A stretch of DNA of 64,000 nt from Spongilla lacustris (Eukaryota; Porifera; Demospongiae; Spongillida; Spongillidae): assembly GCA_949361645.1 (NCBI GenBank), contig OX442417.1:1190164-1254163 (forward strand). Direction: 5' to 3'. The first letter of the stretch is position 1, and the number at the start of each line of letters is the position of its first letter. A model generated the notes under the pieces. It did not search any database. It saw only the letters and a list, made by a program, of their open reading frames with translations, and had not been told where the DNA came from. A program made the translations under genes and the position numbers. This document shows, in pieces, positions 22,507 through 33,489 of this stretch.

Positions 22507-22880
22507 TGAATAAGGCGTCAGAAAGTAGGAAGTCTGATGGTTAGAGAGTAAGTGGCATGCATTAATGTACATATTGCTATCAATGATGAAGACGTTGAAG
22601 AACCCTTTACGAGGAGGCTAGAACCTTTGAGAGATAAGAGGAACTGTTTGTGGTGAGGGCCGAGCGATCAAAGGATGCTGATGCTGCAGTTGCTGCAGAT
22701 AGTAGTAGAAAGTAGTTTTAAAAGGAGAAGAGAAGAAATGATGGAAGGAACCAGTGATGAAAATGATAACAGTGAACAGTGGAACTGGATGACGTGGAAG
22801 GCTAAAAAAACATGCCAGGTGATGGAGAGGAGTGGTCCCAACTATCTGATGATCTAGTTACATGTAATTGCTGTAATATA
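22507..22880 (+). pseudogene. R1 gene-like family, copy 4 (block e only)
   Basis: The sequence begins abruptly after the truncated reverse-transcriptase gene and matches block e: the region of MSESKK, DEDVEE, EEA..ERDK, then FKRRREEMMEGTSDENDNSEQW and an acidic tail. It is more diverged than copies 1-3, with several indels, and ends near 22880 with CTGATGATCTA as in copy 3. No promoter or splice site is evident. Confidence 0.5.
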
Positions 22881-23293
22881 TGCGTTTGCACCAAGACACA
22901 TAAATTCCAAGTACTTAGCAGTGATGTAGCAAGGGGGTGTGGGGGGGGGGGGGGGGGTGGGGTGGTGGCCGACAAAATATTTACACGTAGACACTTGGTA
23001 TAAAAAGCATTGCAATGTGTGCTGGATAATATGGCGGCAAAAGGCTTATATTATTTATCATTTATACCTACAAAGAAACGGCAAGTCTGTGCGCATACCA
23101 ACTGTTACAAAATGGTGATTTAATTGGAGCTGAATTTCAATTTTTTGGAACAAGAAATTAAGTGGCACGCAATGCAGCAGGGTGCTTCTCCCTCTCCCTC
23201 CGTACTCATATTTGGCCAGATGCAAGAGTGACCCCCAGCCAGTATTTGTATTTGGCCAAATGCAAAGCCAAGTACTAGTGGTAGTCATGGACT

Positions 23294-23328
<35 letters not shown>

Positions 23329-25030
23329 CTACACCCACTCTAAGCCACTAGTAGTTAGTAAAACTGTTTAGCTGCTCTGATCATTAAAATATGCCTTATA
23401 AGAATTTATCATCGTCATTCAAAGGTACGAATTATGTATTGCGCATAAATGGATAAGTCATTAAGCCAAACTACAAACACAACAAAAAGTGAACGTAACA
23501 GCAAAGTTTTAGGTAGGATGTGCACCAAATTGAGGCTTTAGTTCTTTGTTTCTTGTTTTCATGTGTTTATATACTAAGTTTGAAAGCTATCCCTCGGTGG
23601 TCTGTTCCTTTTGGCGAGGACAGATATGCACACCAGACATATATGCATTCCTTCCCAACCACCCATATACTAAATTTAGTAATCCACTAACAAACTACGC
23701 ATACTCAGGACTATTGCATTAAGGAATGATTGGAATGTGTTAGGTTAATTGCATAAATGGGATATGCAACATAAGAAAAAGTCTCATGTACAAACAAAGC
23801 CCAAAACTGGTTTGAAGTAATAATGTAACAGCATCATTTTATTGACACATACAGCACATAAATACATACATACATATAAATAGTGGCTACGAGGGTTTGT
23901 ACACATAAGTATGTGTATGTGGTCAAAATAAGATTTTATCTCCAGTACACAACGCTAATAGACAATGGTTACCGGGTAGTATATCAAGGGACATTGTATG
24001 GTTTAAAATATCCACCGCCTCCTACCTTTCGCGAGTTCTCCAGGGCCTTCCTCTGACTTGCACAAGTGTTGCAACGAGTAGACAACTGCACGCGCCGGAC
24101 CCTGATAGATCGTTGACCGCTAATTATAGAAATTAGAAAACTGCACGTACGGGTATTAACAAGCAGCGTTAACGCACCTCATGATCTGCTTATAAAGTAG
24201 GTAGCTCGATGGATAGTTCGACATAGTGAAGGGGCACGGTAGTTTCGTAAGCCGTTGGGCGCGGGCAGACAGCTTCTCGCCATTTGAAGACAATTCTAAT
24301 AGATGCACACCAAGATTGATATTAGAGTGTAAAACTTTTAAAATATTAATAAATAAACTTACGATAATTTACAATATTCAGTAGGATACAAATAATGAGA
24401 GAATACACTTAGATCTATACATTATAAACTGTGGTTAAGCGTACAGGCCTGTAAGGCTCAGTCTGCGTAAATGCATTCCAAGAATACCCATACGGATTAC
24501 CCATAGGTTAAGGGGGAACCAGTTACCTTCAAAGTTCCGGGTGGGTGCACTCAGGGCTAAATAGGGGGATGTGACAATATTATTACGTCATGGGAAGGGC
24601 GGATCCGTAGGCGGAGCCGTCCCAGCTGGGCGGCTGAGGGTGGGTGGGGGGGGGGGGGGGGGGGGGGGGGGGGAGGGGAAGCATCATTTACACAGACAGA
24701 GCACAAGCTAAGACTGCTTATAATATTGGGGACGCTGGTACTAAACGTCTAGTATCGTCCCCAGACCCAAATGTAAGTAATCGCTTACCTCACCGCTCAT
24801 TCATTTACTCATTTTTATAAGTAAAATGCGACATTGAGACTCACGATCAGAACATCTTCATATTTTTTTATTGGACTTTTTAGATGGTCCTGCGCTTGCC
24901 GTGTTCTCTGGTGGCGGAGGTACTTATGTTTGGGGGTGACTGTCATTAGTTCATAACAGCATAGATTGATGAATCTATGTCATGATGTCCGTGTCATAGA
25001 CACTGACACCCCATCTCACTGCCATCGAGC
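22881..25030. other. Gene-free stretch with G-runs
   Basis: No gene is recognised. G homopolymers occur at 22938-22958, 23294-23328 (35 bases) and around 24648-24673. The last one follows GGCGGATCCGTAGGCGGAGCC, which resembles the CAGTGGCGGATCCAG-type MITE ends seen at 35046 and 53963. The rest is AT-rich. It separates the two halves of the reverse-transcriptase gene, so it probably arose by insertion and deletion inside that gene. Confidence 0.45.
23294..23328 (+). repeat. 35-base G homopolymer
   Basis: An uninterrupted run of 35 G. It is the longest of about a dozen G/C runs in the window. The true length is uncertain, since such runs are hard to sequence. Confidence 0.9.
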
Positions 25031-25035
25031 ACCTA

Positions 25036-25275
25036 ATGCTGTTCTTGAATCCAGCTCACAGGAGGAGAAAGGCATTTGAAGACAGAAGAGGCACCTTCAC
25101 CCCATTTGTCCTTTCCGCGTGGATGGGCTACTTCACAAAGAGGCTAGTCACTTCATTAAGCACATGGCCACTGCTCCGTCTTCAAAGTGGGACAAAGCCT
25201 ATTCCATCACCAGCAGCCACATCAGATCCTGGCTCGCTTTTGCAGGGGTTCGAGCAGTTAGCCTCTGTCGTTAAG
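25036..25275 (+). pseudogene. Reverse-transcriptase gene, C-terminal end
   Basis: The first frame gives AHRRRKAFEDRRGTFTPFVL. After a one-base frame change at about 25121 the next frame gives EASHFIKHMATAPSSKWDKA and SHIRSWLAFAGVRAVSLC. This is the conserved C-terminal tail of the same reverse-transcriptase family as 21140-22505. With the N-terminal part 3 kb upstream on the same strand, the two are likely ends of one copy whose middle, including the catalytic residues, has been lost. Confidence 0.65.
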
Positions 25276-25279
25276 GATC

Positions 25280-25832
25280 CCGCACCAAATGGAGAAGTGG
25301 GCTCTGGTTTGATGATGGTGCTTCTCTGGCCTCATTCATGGAGTAAATTTTTGACTTATTATTTCTCTTTTTAAGTATCATCTAATTGTATGTATTTCAT
25401 GTTTTTAAACCTATACGATTTCATTTAACGTGCGTTGATGAAGCTGTAATTCACTGCTTGATCCAATAATTCAAAAAATATTATATTACAATATCTATGA
25501 CAACAGTGACCAATTTCAACACAAATTTATTTCAAATTCAAATGTTTTCGTTCATCGTTTCAGTGCTAAGCTAAGATGAACTCCTTAGTAACATCAACCA
25601 AATTTATCGTGTCTGTTAGCTAGTTCTTTGTGGACGTGAAGCAAAAAGCAATTTTTCAATCATTTGATGAACGAAATTAGTCGCTTCATAGCAGAAATGT
25701 TTCTTTCCGAAGTACTGTACGTTGTATCGGAACACAGTCGATGTTATATATACATGTATGTGCACGTGACGTGTCCTTTCTTGTGACTCACGGCGATGCT
25801 TTCAGTTGATCTTTGCGTGTGATCCATGACGA
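25280..25832. other. Gene-free AT-rich stretch
   Basis: I see no open frame with protein-like composition and no structured repeat. A solo TAGTCTCG-family terminus (minus orientation, TGGGTCTGGGTACGAGA) follows at 25835-25853. Confidence 0.4.
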
Positions 25833-25834
25833 AT

Positions 25835-25855
25835 TTGGGTCTGGGTACGAGACCC
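25835..25855 (-). repeat. Solo terminus of the TAGTCTCG foldback family
   Basis: TTGGGTCTGGGTACGAGACC is the reverse complement of the arm seen at 45931. It lies at the left edge of the AAAGGAGCAAAGGACC array. Confidence 0.6.
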
Positions 25856-25859
25856 CCTT

Positions 25860-26340
25860 GGATAAAGGAGCAGTTAAAGGATCAAAGGACTTTATAAATA
25901 GAATTTGCATAGTGTGTAAAGGAGCAAAGGACCTTTGTGGTAGAAATGGAAATTGTGTGTAAAGGAGCAAAGGACCTTTGCGGCCGGTATAAATAGAAAC
26001 TGTGTGAAAATAGCAAAGGACATTTGTGGTAATACTGTATAAATAGAAATTGCTTGTAAACGAGCAATGATCCAAAGTTAACTGAGGAGGATCAAACGAC
26101 TTATATAGTTGCAGTGATATGCGATATTGTCAGCTGTCTGAGAACAAAAAATGCAGGTGCAAATAATTCTAGTCCAGTTCTGATTCACTGCCGCTGCTAT
26201 CTTCTGTATTGCAGACCTTTAAAAGGAACTTTGAGATATTCCGGCACTTTGTAAAGTAAAGGAGCAAAGGACCTTTGCTGTATTTATTTGTAAGTAAAGG
26301 AACAAAGGACCTTGGTCAATGTTGTATGCTCCTTTATAAA
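25860..26340 (+). repeat. Interspersed array of a palindromic AAAGGACCTTTG motif
   Basis: The motif GTAAAGGAGCAAAGGACC followed by TTTG occurs at about 25918, 25966, 26260 and 26295, with degenerate copies at 25880, 26010 and 26065. In the first part, copies are about 50-60 bp apart with a shared AATAGAAATTG-type spacer, so it is a decayed tandem repeat. CAAAGGACCTTTG is a near-perfect palindrome around its central base. Confidence 0.7.
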
Positions 26341-26344
26341 GGAA

Positions 26345-27280
26345 TCCTATAACTCCTTTGAAATCTTAATTCTTTCCTTTTTCCAAGGTGTAATTAAATT
26401 AGCAACTTTTACTATGAACATTTAATTACACAAGGTAAAAAAAAGGAGGGGGCTCTTGTGGACTCGCGATACAAAGCTTCTAAATATTTTTCCAATAACT
26501 ACAAAGATCGATGGGTGGCGTGGTGTGTGTTGATAGTAATTTGTATTCGTTCCCAGGATACGTGGTTTTGTCTTCATCAGTTTATGGCTGCACTCGTTGG
26601 ATCGGCCGGATCATGGAACGTTAAATTAAACGCTTCTTCTGTATACAAATTCAACTGCGCGCTAGGGCGGTACTATAAAAGAATGTAGGACTATGGCTGT
26701 GGTTATATATTTAATTGGTGTTTGCCTAACACTTCGATGTAATGGAATAACCCCGCCCCTTAATATACCCATGGCCAAACTATATTTATTTTTGATTCAG
26801 TAATATTATCATAATACAGCTATATAATTATGAGCAGCATATGGAACAGTCAATTCAATAAGGGACAGTCAATTATGAGCAGTAAGGCCAATCCTGTCAC
26901 TGTTCTATCAGCACAAGGTACCACATGTTCGGCAGCACAACTGGTAGTAGGCACTCCTTTGGCATAGACCAGTTTGAAACACGTAACAACACAGTAAGCT
27001 GTATTCATTCACAGCACATCCTGCAAGGGTAGTCATATAAGAGGAAGTGAACAGAGGTTATGCATAGACTAGTGCATAAACAGGAAGGTAAATTTAACTG
27101 ATCATGACTTAACAATTAGCATAATAATACATGTATTCTGATCACACTGAGTAACTTTAAGTGCACTGCATCTTGCACTGTAACGAACGCTTGATGATGC
27201 TTCACTAACTTCTTTATGTATACGTATAATATCTCTCTGATTCTGACATCTGTTGTTTTATATCTCCTGCCAGGCACATA
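26345..27280. other. Unassigned stretch downstream of the Calx-beta gene
   Basis: No gene is recognised. It could hold 3' UTR or further 3' exons of the minus-strand Calx-beta gene, but no exon with domain character was found. A 70-codon frame on plus (26458) has no motif. Confidence 0.4.
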
Positions 27281-27281
27281 G

Positions 27282-30200
27282 TTATATCTTACAAGCATTA
27301 TAAATGATGACACTAGCTCTGGATGGAACTCCCACTTTTGCAATACCTCCAACAGAAATAACCTTTGTAATAGCCACTTGAAATGCTGACCTCCCCACCC
27401 ATACATCATTGGTAACATTGACACAGGCTGCAGCTCTAGCAGGACCAGCAAACAGATGTCAGTGTAATCTCAATGGTGATGTTGGTGGCTGTCATGGCAT
27501 CTTTAGACACACACACTGCAGTAGACCCACTTTCCGTTGAAGTGTAGCTTGAACTGGTAAAGTTCACAGAGACTGCTGCAAAGACATAACCTCCTGATCT
27601 CACCAATATACAAATGAGCGTTAATTTTATCTACTAAACATACTTAAAACTGATGTAGTGAATAGGGAGGGGGTTGCAGGAGCAATAGACACTCTACTTG
27701 TATATATCACGAACAGTTGTGCTGTAAAGGTCTTATCGTTATATCCTTAAACGTCTGGCACTCCACCCTTGAACATAACAACCCGCAATATTCAGTGCCA
27801 TCATTAAGCACCGTGGGTTTTATAATTTACATGCCATATATCAAATTCATTTGTGATGCTAGGTTTTCAAAAAAGTAACATCAGCTGCAGTCTACAATGA
27901 GCTAGTCAGCTAACCAATATTTATTTCAGCAGCATGTCATCTTTCAGAATGAAATGCCATTGAATGGGAAAAATAGATAGCTTTGAGTGAACAACAATTA
28001 TCTGTTAATTAACAGTTTGGGGTCAATTCTTTTTTCACACATGTACATATTACATTCAAAGCTTTAGGTCAGATTCCTATTTTTACAAGGCTCACATGAA
28101 TGTAGTAGGAATCACATACATATACACTCACCTTGCAAAGCATGAATAATTGTTGCATTGGCCAAATATGGACTTATGGTCACAAACTGCTCATAGCCAT
28201 CAGCAGACTGGAGGGCCAGGTTTGCCATGAAACTTGGGTCATCCCCATAGTAACCATTATTTATGATTTTCACAGTAATAAGAACATCTGTACTGGTGTC
28301 ATTGAAGATCAACAGCTGAGATGTCTGACTGTTGTCTTGCCCAGCTGGAATAGAAGGTCCACCATGATTAGTATGAGTATACAATACGTGCGTTAGTTAG
28401 TGAAACACTGACTCTGACATCCAAATTTTTGAAATTGACATTACACCATTCACTATGACACTACACATTGGTACACCATTATACCGGTATATTACATCTT
28501 CACTATGCCATCACATCACTACATCACTGTGTAAAAAGGGCTGTTATACACTAGTGTATAACATTAATTGGTGGTGTATAATACTGCGTATTGAGACGTT
28601 ATACACTCGTATACGCAATAACGTCTATATATACACTGTTATACAGTAGTGTATAACAATACCTTTCTCATAGTGACTATACCATCATATCATCACTACA
28701 TCACCATCACATCATCACTACAGCATCACATTATCACTAAATCATCACATCACCACACCATCACATCATCATTAAAAGTACCACTAGATTTACACCACTA
28801 CACAGCATCGCTGCACCTTCACTGCATTATCACTATATCAGCACTACATATTTACTACACCATCATTATGCCATCACTCCGCCATCACTACATCATCATT
28901 ATATCATCAATACACCATTACTATCATACCCACTTACCATGTGCAGTTCCATCCTTAGTGGAGAACATCACTTCAACATAGGTCCCCTGTATCCCCACAC
29001 CTCCCAGTATGGACACATTGAAGGTGACATAAGATTGTGACTTGCTCACAGTGTACTGTGTTTGATCTAACCCAATGGTGAGAGCTGCAAGGGTGGTGAA
29101 TCAGTTCATTGGTTTACATGTTGTTGTATAAGATGGTCACCATGGTGGTATTGGGAGAGACGACCACTGATGGCTGGTCACTAGTCAAGGAGAGGGAATA
29201 CTGGAATGTCAGGTTTCCCTCAAAGTACATATCAGGCAATGCTGTCACATTGAAGCAGACAATCCTGTTGACATTGTCAAATGGCCCAATGATGGTGGAG
29301 AGATCGGAGGTATCTAGAGTATAGGGGGAAGATTGGTGTAAGGTACACGTAGCTTTTTCTACAGCATGCAAATGTTAGTTTCTTGTATTAGTTGCTGAAC
29401 ATGAGAGTGTGAAATAGTTGATGTGTTAGTAGCACACAGAAAGATACATGTATCCATCAATGACAGAGGGAGGAATAGCCACATATCTGGAGGCACACGA
29501 AAATGTTAACTAACCATACAGTGAACTGTTGCTTTATTATGATGATGCAGTTACATAATTATTCAAAGAGTGTGTAATGTCATTGCTTAAAAAGATACAG
29601 CTTTATAGTAAATTGTGAAGCAACTTCTAGTAGATCCAAACAAAAGAAGGGAGTATTAAGACAGATCTTGGGCTAAAGTATATTGTTATTGCTCACTCCA
29701 CAAGCGTATGAACGAAAAGTGTTTGTCAGTGGCATGTTTCTGGAATAGCCAAACTGTACAGCGTGTTATTGGTAGAAAAGGCAAACCAATTACAGTTAAA
29801 ACACTGTCATAGTACATGTATGTATCAAGCGTCGAACAACATTTAAAAAGTTATACTTTTCATTATTTTTCCTGTGGCAATGAAATTGACTGCATGATTA
29901 AAAAAACTGCAGCTGTTTTGAGCAATTATGTAATCAAGGGTGTGTGAAAAATTAGATTGGCACATGATAAATTTAGCATGATACACACAAGAAATGGAGG
30001 CCCAAAGCCTGCATTTCTATTTATAATGAATTTTCAAATATTGGTCCTACACTTTGGACTTGGCCCTGGAGATTAAAGGTTGATACATTACTTCTTTGGA
30101 TTGTTTGCGATCATCGTTGCATCTTTCTTTGGTCTCCATATTTGAATTTTTTTTTGTCTCAAGATATGATACCTTGGAGTTCATAAAGCATCATGTACAT

Positions 30201-32957
30201 TTCTGGATGTGCATCAAATTCAGAATTTCGATGCTTATGGATTTGTTCAGACCAATCAAATGTGTTACAAAGATATCTGAACTCAACTGATGACAGAATT
30301 ATTTAAATTTTGGACATCCAAAAATACATTTTTGAACTCAGACATGATGATTGACATGAAGTATAAGACACATAAGGTATATCTCAAGCATCAATTTTAC
30401 ATTATCAAAATATCAGTCCAATATTTATAATATGCATTATAACCTTTATAAGTCTCAGACACTCATAAATAAAAGCACACATAAAAACACAAAAACACAC
30501 ACATACCTGCGGTAAGAGGGATTACGTCCACCAGGAGGTAGAAGGTTACCTCCATTGGTACATCTGGAGTAGGTTGGGTGACTGCAACACACTCAGAGAA
30601 GTCACCTCCCTCAGTTACAGTTACTATATTATTAGCAAATCCCACTAGGACCACTGCGGTACAGAGAGGTGGTTATTATAAACAGATCACATAATCCCTT
30701 TCATCAATTCACCATAATTATTCAAGATATTCACTGTTGTAGTAGGGTTGTGTGGTGTGTTATATGAAGCAGGACTGTTTGGTGCGAGAGCAGTAACCAG
30801 TATGGCCTGCAGCGTTCCCTCCACTGCACCATTGTCATAAATATCTATAGGAATAAGGATATACTGCTGGTCTGGTGTCATGGTGAAGCTTTGCACAGGT
30901 AAGACTCCTATGTCATAGTCCACACCATACATGGCCTGATTGTCCACTGCACTAGCCTCTGCAGTAACCTGGATTATGAAGGTCTGTTTAGATACCACTC
31001 CACCATTCTTGACCAGCCTTATTGTGTCAGGGTAGAAGGGTTGTACACCTTTAGTAAAGGAGTACAAAGGCATCTCAAAGCCAATTGAAATAGCTCCTGG
31101 GAAGGTAGCAGTGATAAATACCAGAATGTAGTACCATGATTGTACTATATGTAGTAAAATAGAGGTTTAAGATGCCCACATGGGATGCAGATATGCATGC
31201 TGTATCTCTTATAAAGGTACAGTAATTACACAGGTAACAATCAATGATTTCTCATGCTCAAGGTAAAGTTGGGGAAGGGAGGGGGTAAATATCCCCCCAT
31301 AACCCCCCCCCCCCCCCCCCTCCCTTTCCGGGTTCTGCTGCCACTGACTCATAGTTTGCCTCTCAGCAGCGTTGTATTAATATATTCTCTCTTAGTATTT
31401 CTATGATGCAACATCATGTCACAAAAAAAATGTCTATTTACCCAGGCTTAACTATATACTAGTATATAATAGCACATGCAAATCTCTAGAGATAGAACGA
31501 ATTTGGGCACTACGCAGATGCAGTTTAAAGGACTTACCCATGAGGGCACCATCCCCCCTCATAAACTTTCACCTGGCCCCCACCTCTTGGCACCCCTGCC
31601 TTATTATTCGGATTTTGATGGACTTTGGCATAGCACGCATCAAATAGCCCCATCGCCAAGACTACAGTATCACATCACATGGCCATATATGACTTATGGT
31701 CATCATCAACAATTCTGATCACCACAGATGGGTCCCTAATGACAACACTCCCAGATGTAACCAGAGAAGGATCAAATACCTTCACTATACAAATGAACTG
31801 CTCTTCTACATCATTGATATTGTCATCCACTATGCCAATAAGAGGGCTGATTACATCATCATTTGGTAGTGTGGAAAAGGTGAGATTTTGAGGTGTGTAG
31901 TCAAACTCCTGACCACCATTTGGATTGTCTAAAGGAGAGCCACTAGTAAAGTGTGCTCTGTATAAAGACCATCACTTACATTGGGCAGGATTAGGTAGAT
32001 CTGCATATGTAATGCCAGCTGGCAGTGCATGGGATGTTCAGAAGCTTAAACTGGTCTACTCTCATTGGTACCACCTGCACTGGAAGTGGCTGGGCAATAT
32101 CTTTATCTTTTGCCAGCTTAATACCAGGATATTGGCCTGTTCCTTCTGTCACAGGGTAGTCCGATTCTCGGAATCCAATAGCGAGAACTGAAGTGGTACG
32201 TATTATATAATTCATCACGTGATCAAGTGCACTCACCGTCTCCATCCAGTATGGTAATGTGGAAAGGAATAACGAACTCGTTGGAATAATCAACTTTTGC
32301 ACTGACTGGGAGCGGGAAAGGAGGCTCTAAAGCTATGTTGTCCAAAAGAATGTTCAGCCCAAACTGTACTCTCGAGTTCTTATTGCTGTTTGTAATACCG
32401 CTAGCAAAGGCTTTGATGTACCGAGTAGGATCTGCGGTGGGGAGATATCAAGAACCGTTTACATACCAAAGGGGCAAACCTACTCTCCGGCACAGCGAAA
32501 GAAACGGAATGGCTGCCAGTTAGCGTTCCGTTCACGTACCCGAAGTACAGCCCCCTTCTTTGTGGGATATGTTGGTGAGCGGGGTGTTAGAGACCACATC
32601 GTTGAAGAACCCGTAAACTGTCGTGCGGACAGTGGACTGAAGCACAGTGGACACGGCTAGAGGAGCCGACACTTACCGACACAAGGCGTGCATGCTGCAG
32701 TGCCAGTTTTATACGACCGCCCGCCTCTGCTCACGCAACACTGCCCCGCAGCGTTGCTTCCCGATATGCTGAAACTTGTGGAGGTACACCCGGTGCTAGA
32801 AGTGTAGCACGTCGTCACCTGTGCAGTGGCGCCTGCGGAAAAGAAAACCGCGTAAAACATGCAATGTAAATATGAATACACATGCAGACGTACGTCGAAC
32901 ACTAATAGCAGCGACAAGTGCAAAGCACACAGCCTCCACTACTCGTTGGTGGAACAT
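27282..32957 (-). CDS. Secreted Calx-beta-repeat protein, 12-exon model with indels
   Basis: The model starts at 32957 with a signal peptide (VCFALVAAISV core). Exons on minus: 32957-32894, 32832-32677, 32617-32540, 32431-32237, 32187-31980, 31928-31698, 31096-30713, 30653-30507, 29313-29118, 29084-28938, 28344-28132, 27575-27293. Exons 2-3 encode a cysteine-rich head (QCCVSRGG, CTPC). Later exons carry Calx-beta-like strands (GQEFDYTPQNLTF, YGVDYDIGVLPVQSFTM, VTVTEGGDFSECVAV, QFICIV). All introns are phase 1, typical of extracellular modules. About 760 residues; probably secreted or cell-surface, calcium-binding or adhesive by family. Exons 5, 9 and 12 each have one base too many, and the exon 6 donor reads C|ATAAGT. 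The 3' end is open: TAA at 27282 or a donor at 27292. It is either a decaying gene or assembly errors. Confidence 0.75.
28540..28650. repeat. Nested AT-rich palindromes
   Basis: TTATACACTAGTGTATAA is a perfect 18-base palindrome. TTATACAGTAGTGTATAA follows about 90 bases later, and an intermediate pair (GTATTGAGACGTTATACACT and GTATACGCAATAACGTC) can also fold. The block lies in the intron between Calx-beta exons 10 and 11. It is probably a small palindromic repeat without function. Confidence 0.6.
28650..28945 (+). repeat. Degenerate CATCACTA-type simple repeat
   Basis: Low-complexity sequence made of CATCACTA/CATCATCA words, intronic in the Calx-beta gene, running up to the donor of exon 10. 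No coding sense. Confidence 0.8.
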
Positions 32958-33280
32958 CGTAAAGTGACTTCACCTATAGCAGATGGGTCGCACTGAGCTG
33001 TTAAAAAACTGAACAACGATGAGCGATATGCTTTAAATACTCGCTTTTTAATTTTTCATGCGTACGCGCAGTTACGTACGCATCCCACAGAGACTGGGAA
33101 CGAAGTGCATTCCACTGTTACGCCACACCATGAATGATTCAATGGCGGCGGCGGATGCGAATTGTTTATGCTTCGAGCATTTTTTCTTATTTTTCGCCTA
33201 CCAACGCACTACGAAATATGGGAAAAGTAAGATTATTATTTTTTGCCTACCGAGATAACAACGAAAATGACTACACACCC

Positions 33281-33306
33281 TAGTCTCGTACCCAGAACCA
33301 AATGTA
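33281..33306 (+). repeat. Solo terminus of the TAGTCTCG foldback family
   Basis: TAGTCTCGTACCCAGAACC followed by AAATGTACAT matches the outer part of the arm at 45931. It lies about 320 bp upstream of the Calx-beta start codon and just beside the CCAAT/CRE pair. Confidence 0.6.
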
Positions 33307-33347
33307 CATACAGTATGACGTTTTCTGTTCGCCGGAATGTCGGCGGT

Positions 33348-33381
33348 CCAATCAGAATCGAGAGTTTACGTGACGTCACGT
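33348..33381. promoter_or_regulatory. CCAAT box next to a palindromic CRE/ATF site
   Basis: CCAATCAG at 33348-33355 is followed 12 bases later by ACGTGACGTCACGT at 33368-33381, a perfect 14-base palindrome with the TGACGTCA core bound by CREB/ATF proteins. NF-Y plus CREB pairs of this spacing are common in animal promoters. The pair lies about 390-425 bp upstream of the Calx-beta start codon (minus strand). No plus-strand gene starts nearby. Function is inferred from motif only. Confidence 0.4.
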
Positions 33382-33489
33382 TATATTTTATTACATTCCA
33401 ACAACATTCCAAACAAGAAAGAGAAACAAATTTTAGTAGGATTGGAAAGGACTCATTACGTGGTGGTAGCCTTTTCTCTGTAATATAGT

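Noticed and set aside
23940..24570. Possible LTR near the reverse-transcriptase remnant
   Set aside because: TGTGACAATATTATTACGTCA at 24570 looks LTR-like, but no second copy, primer-binding site or CA end was found in the window.
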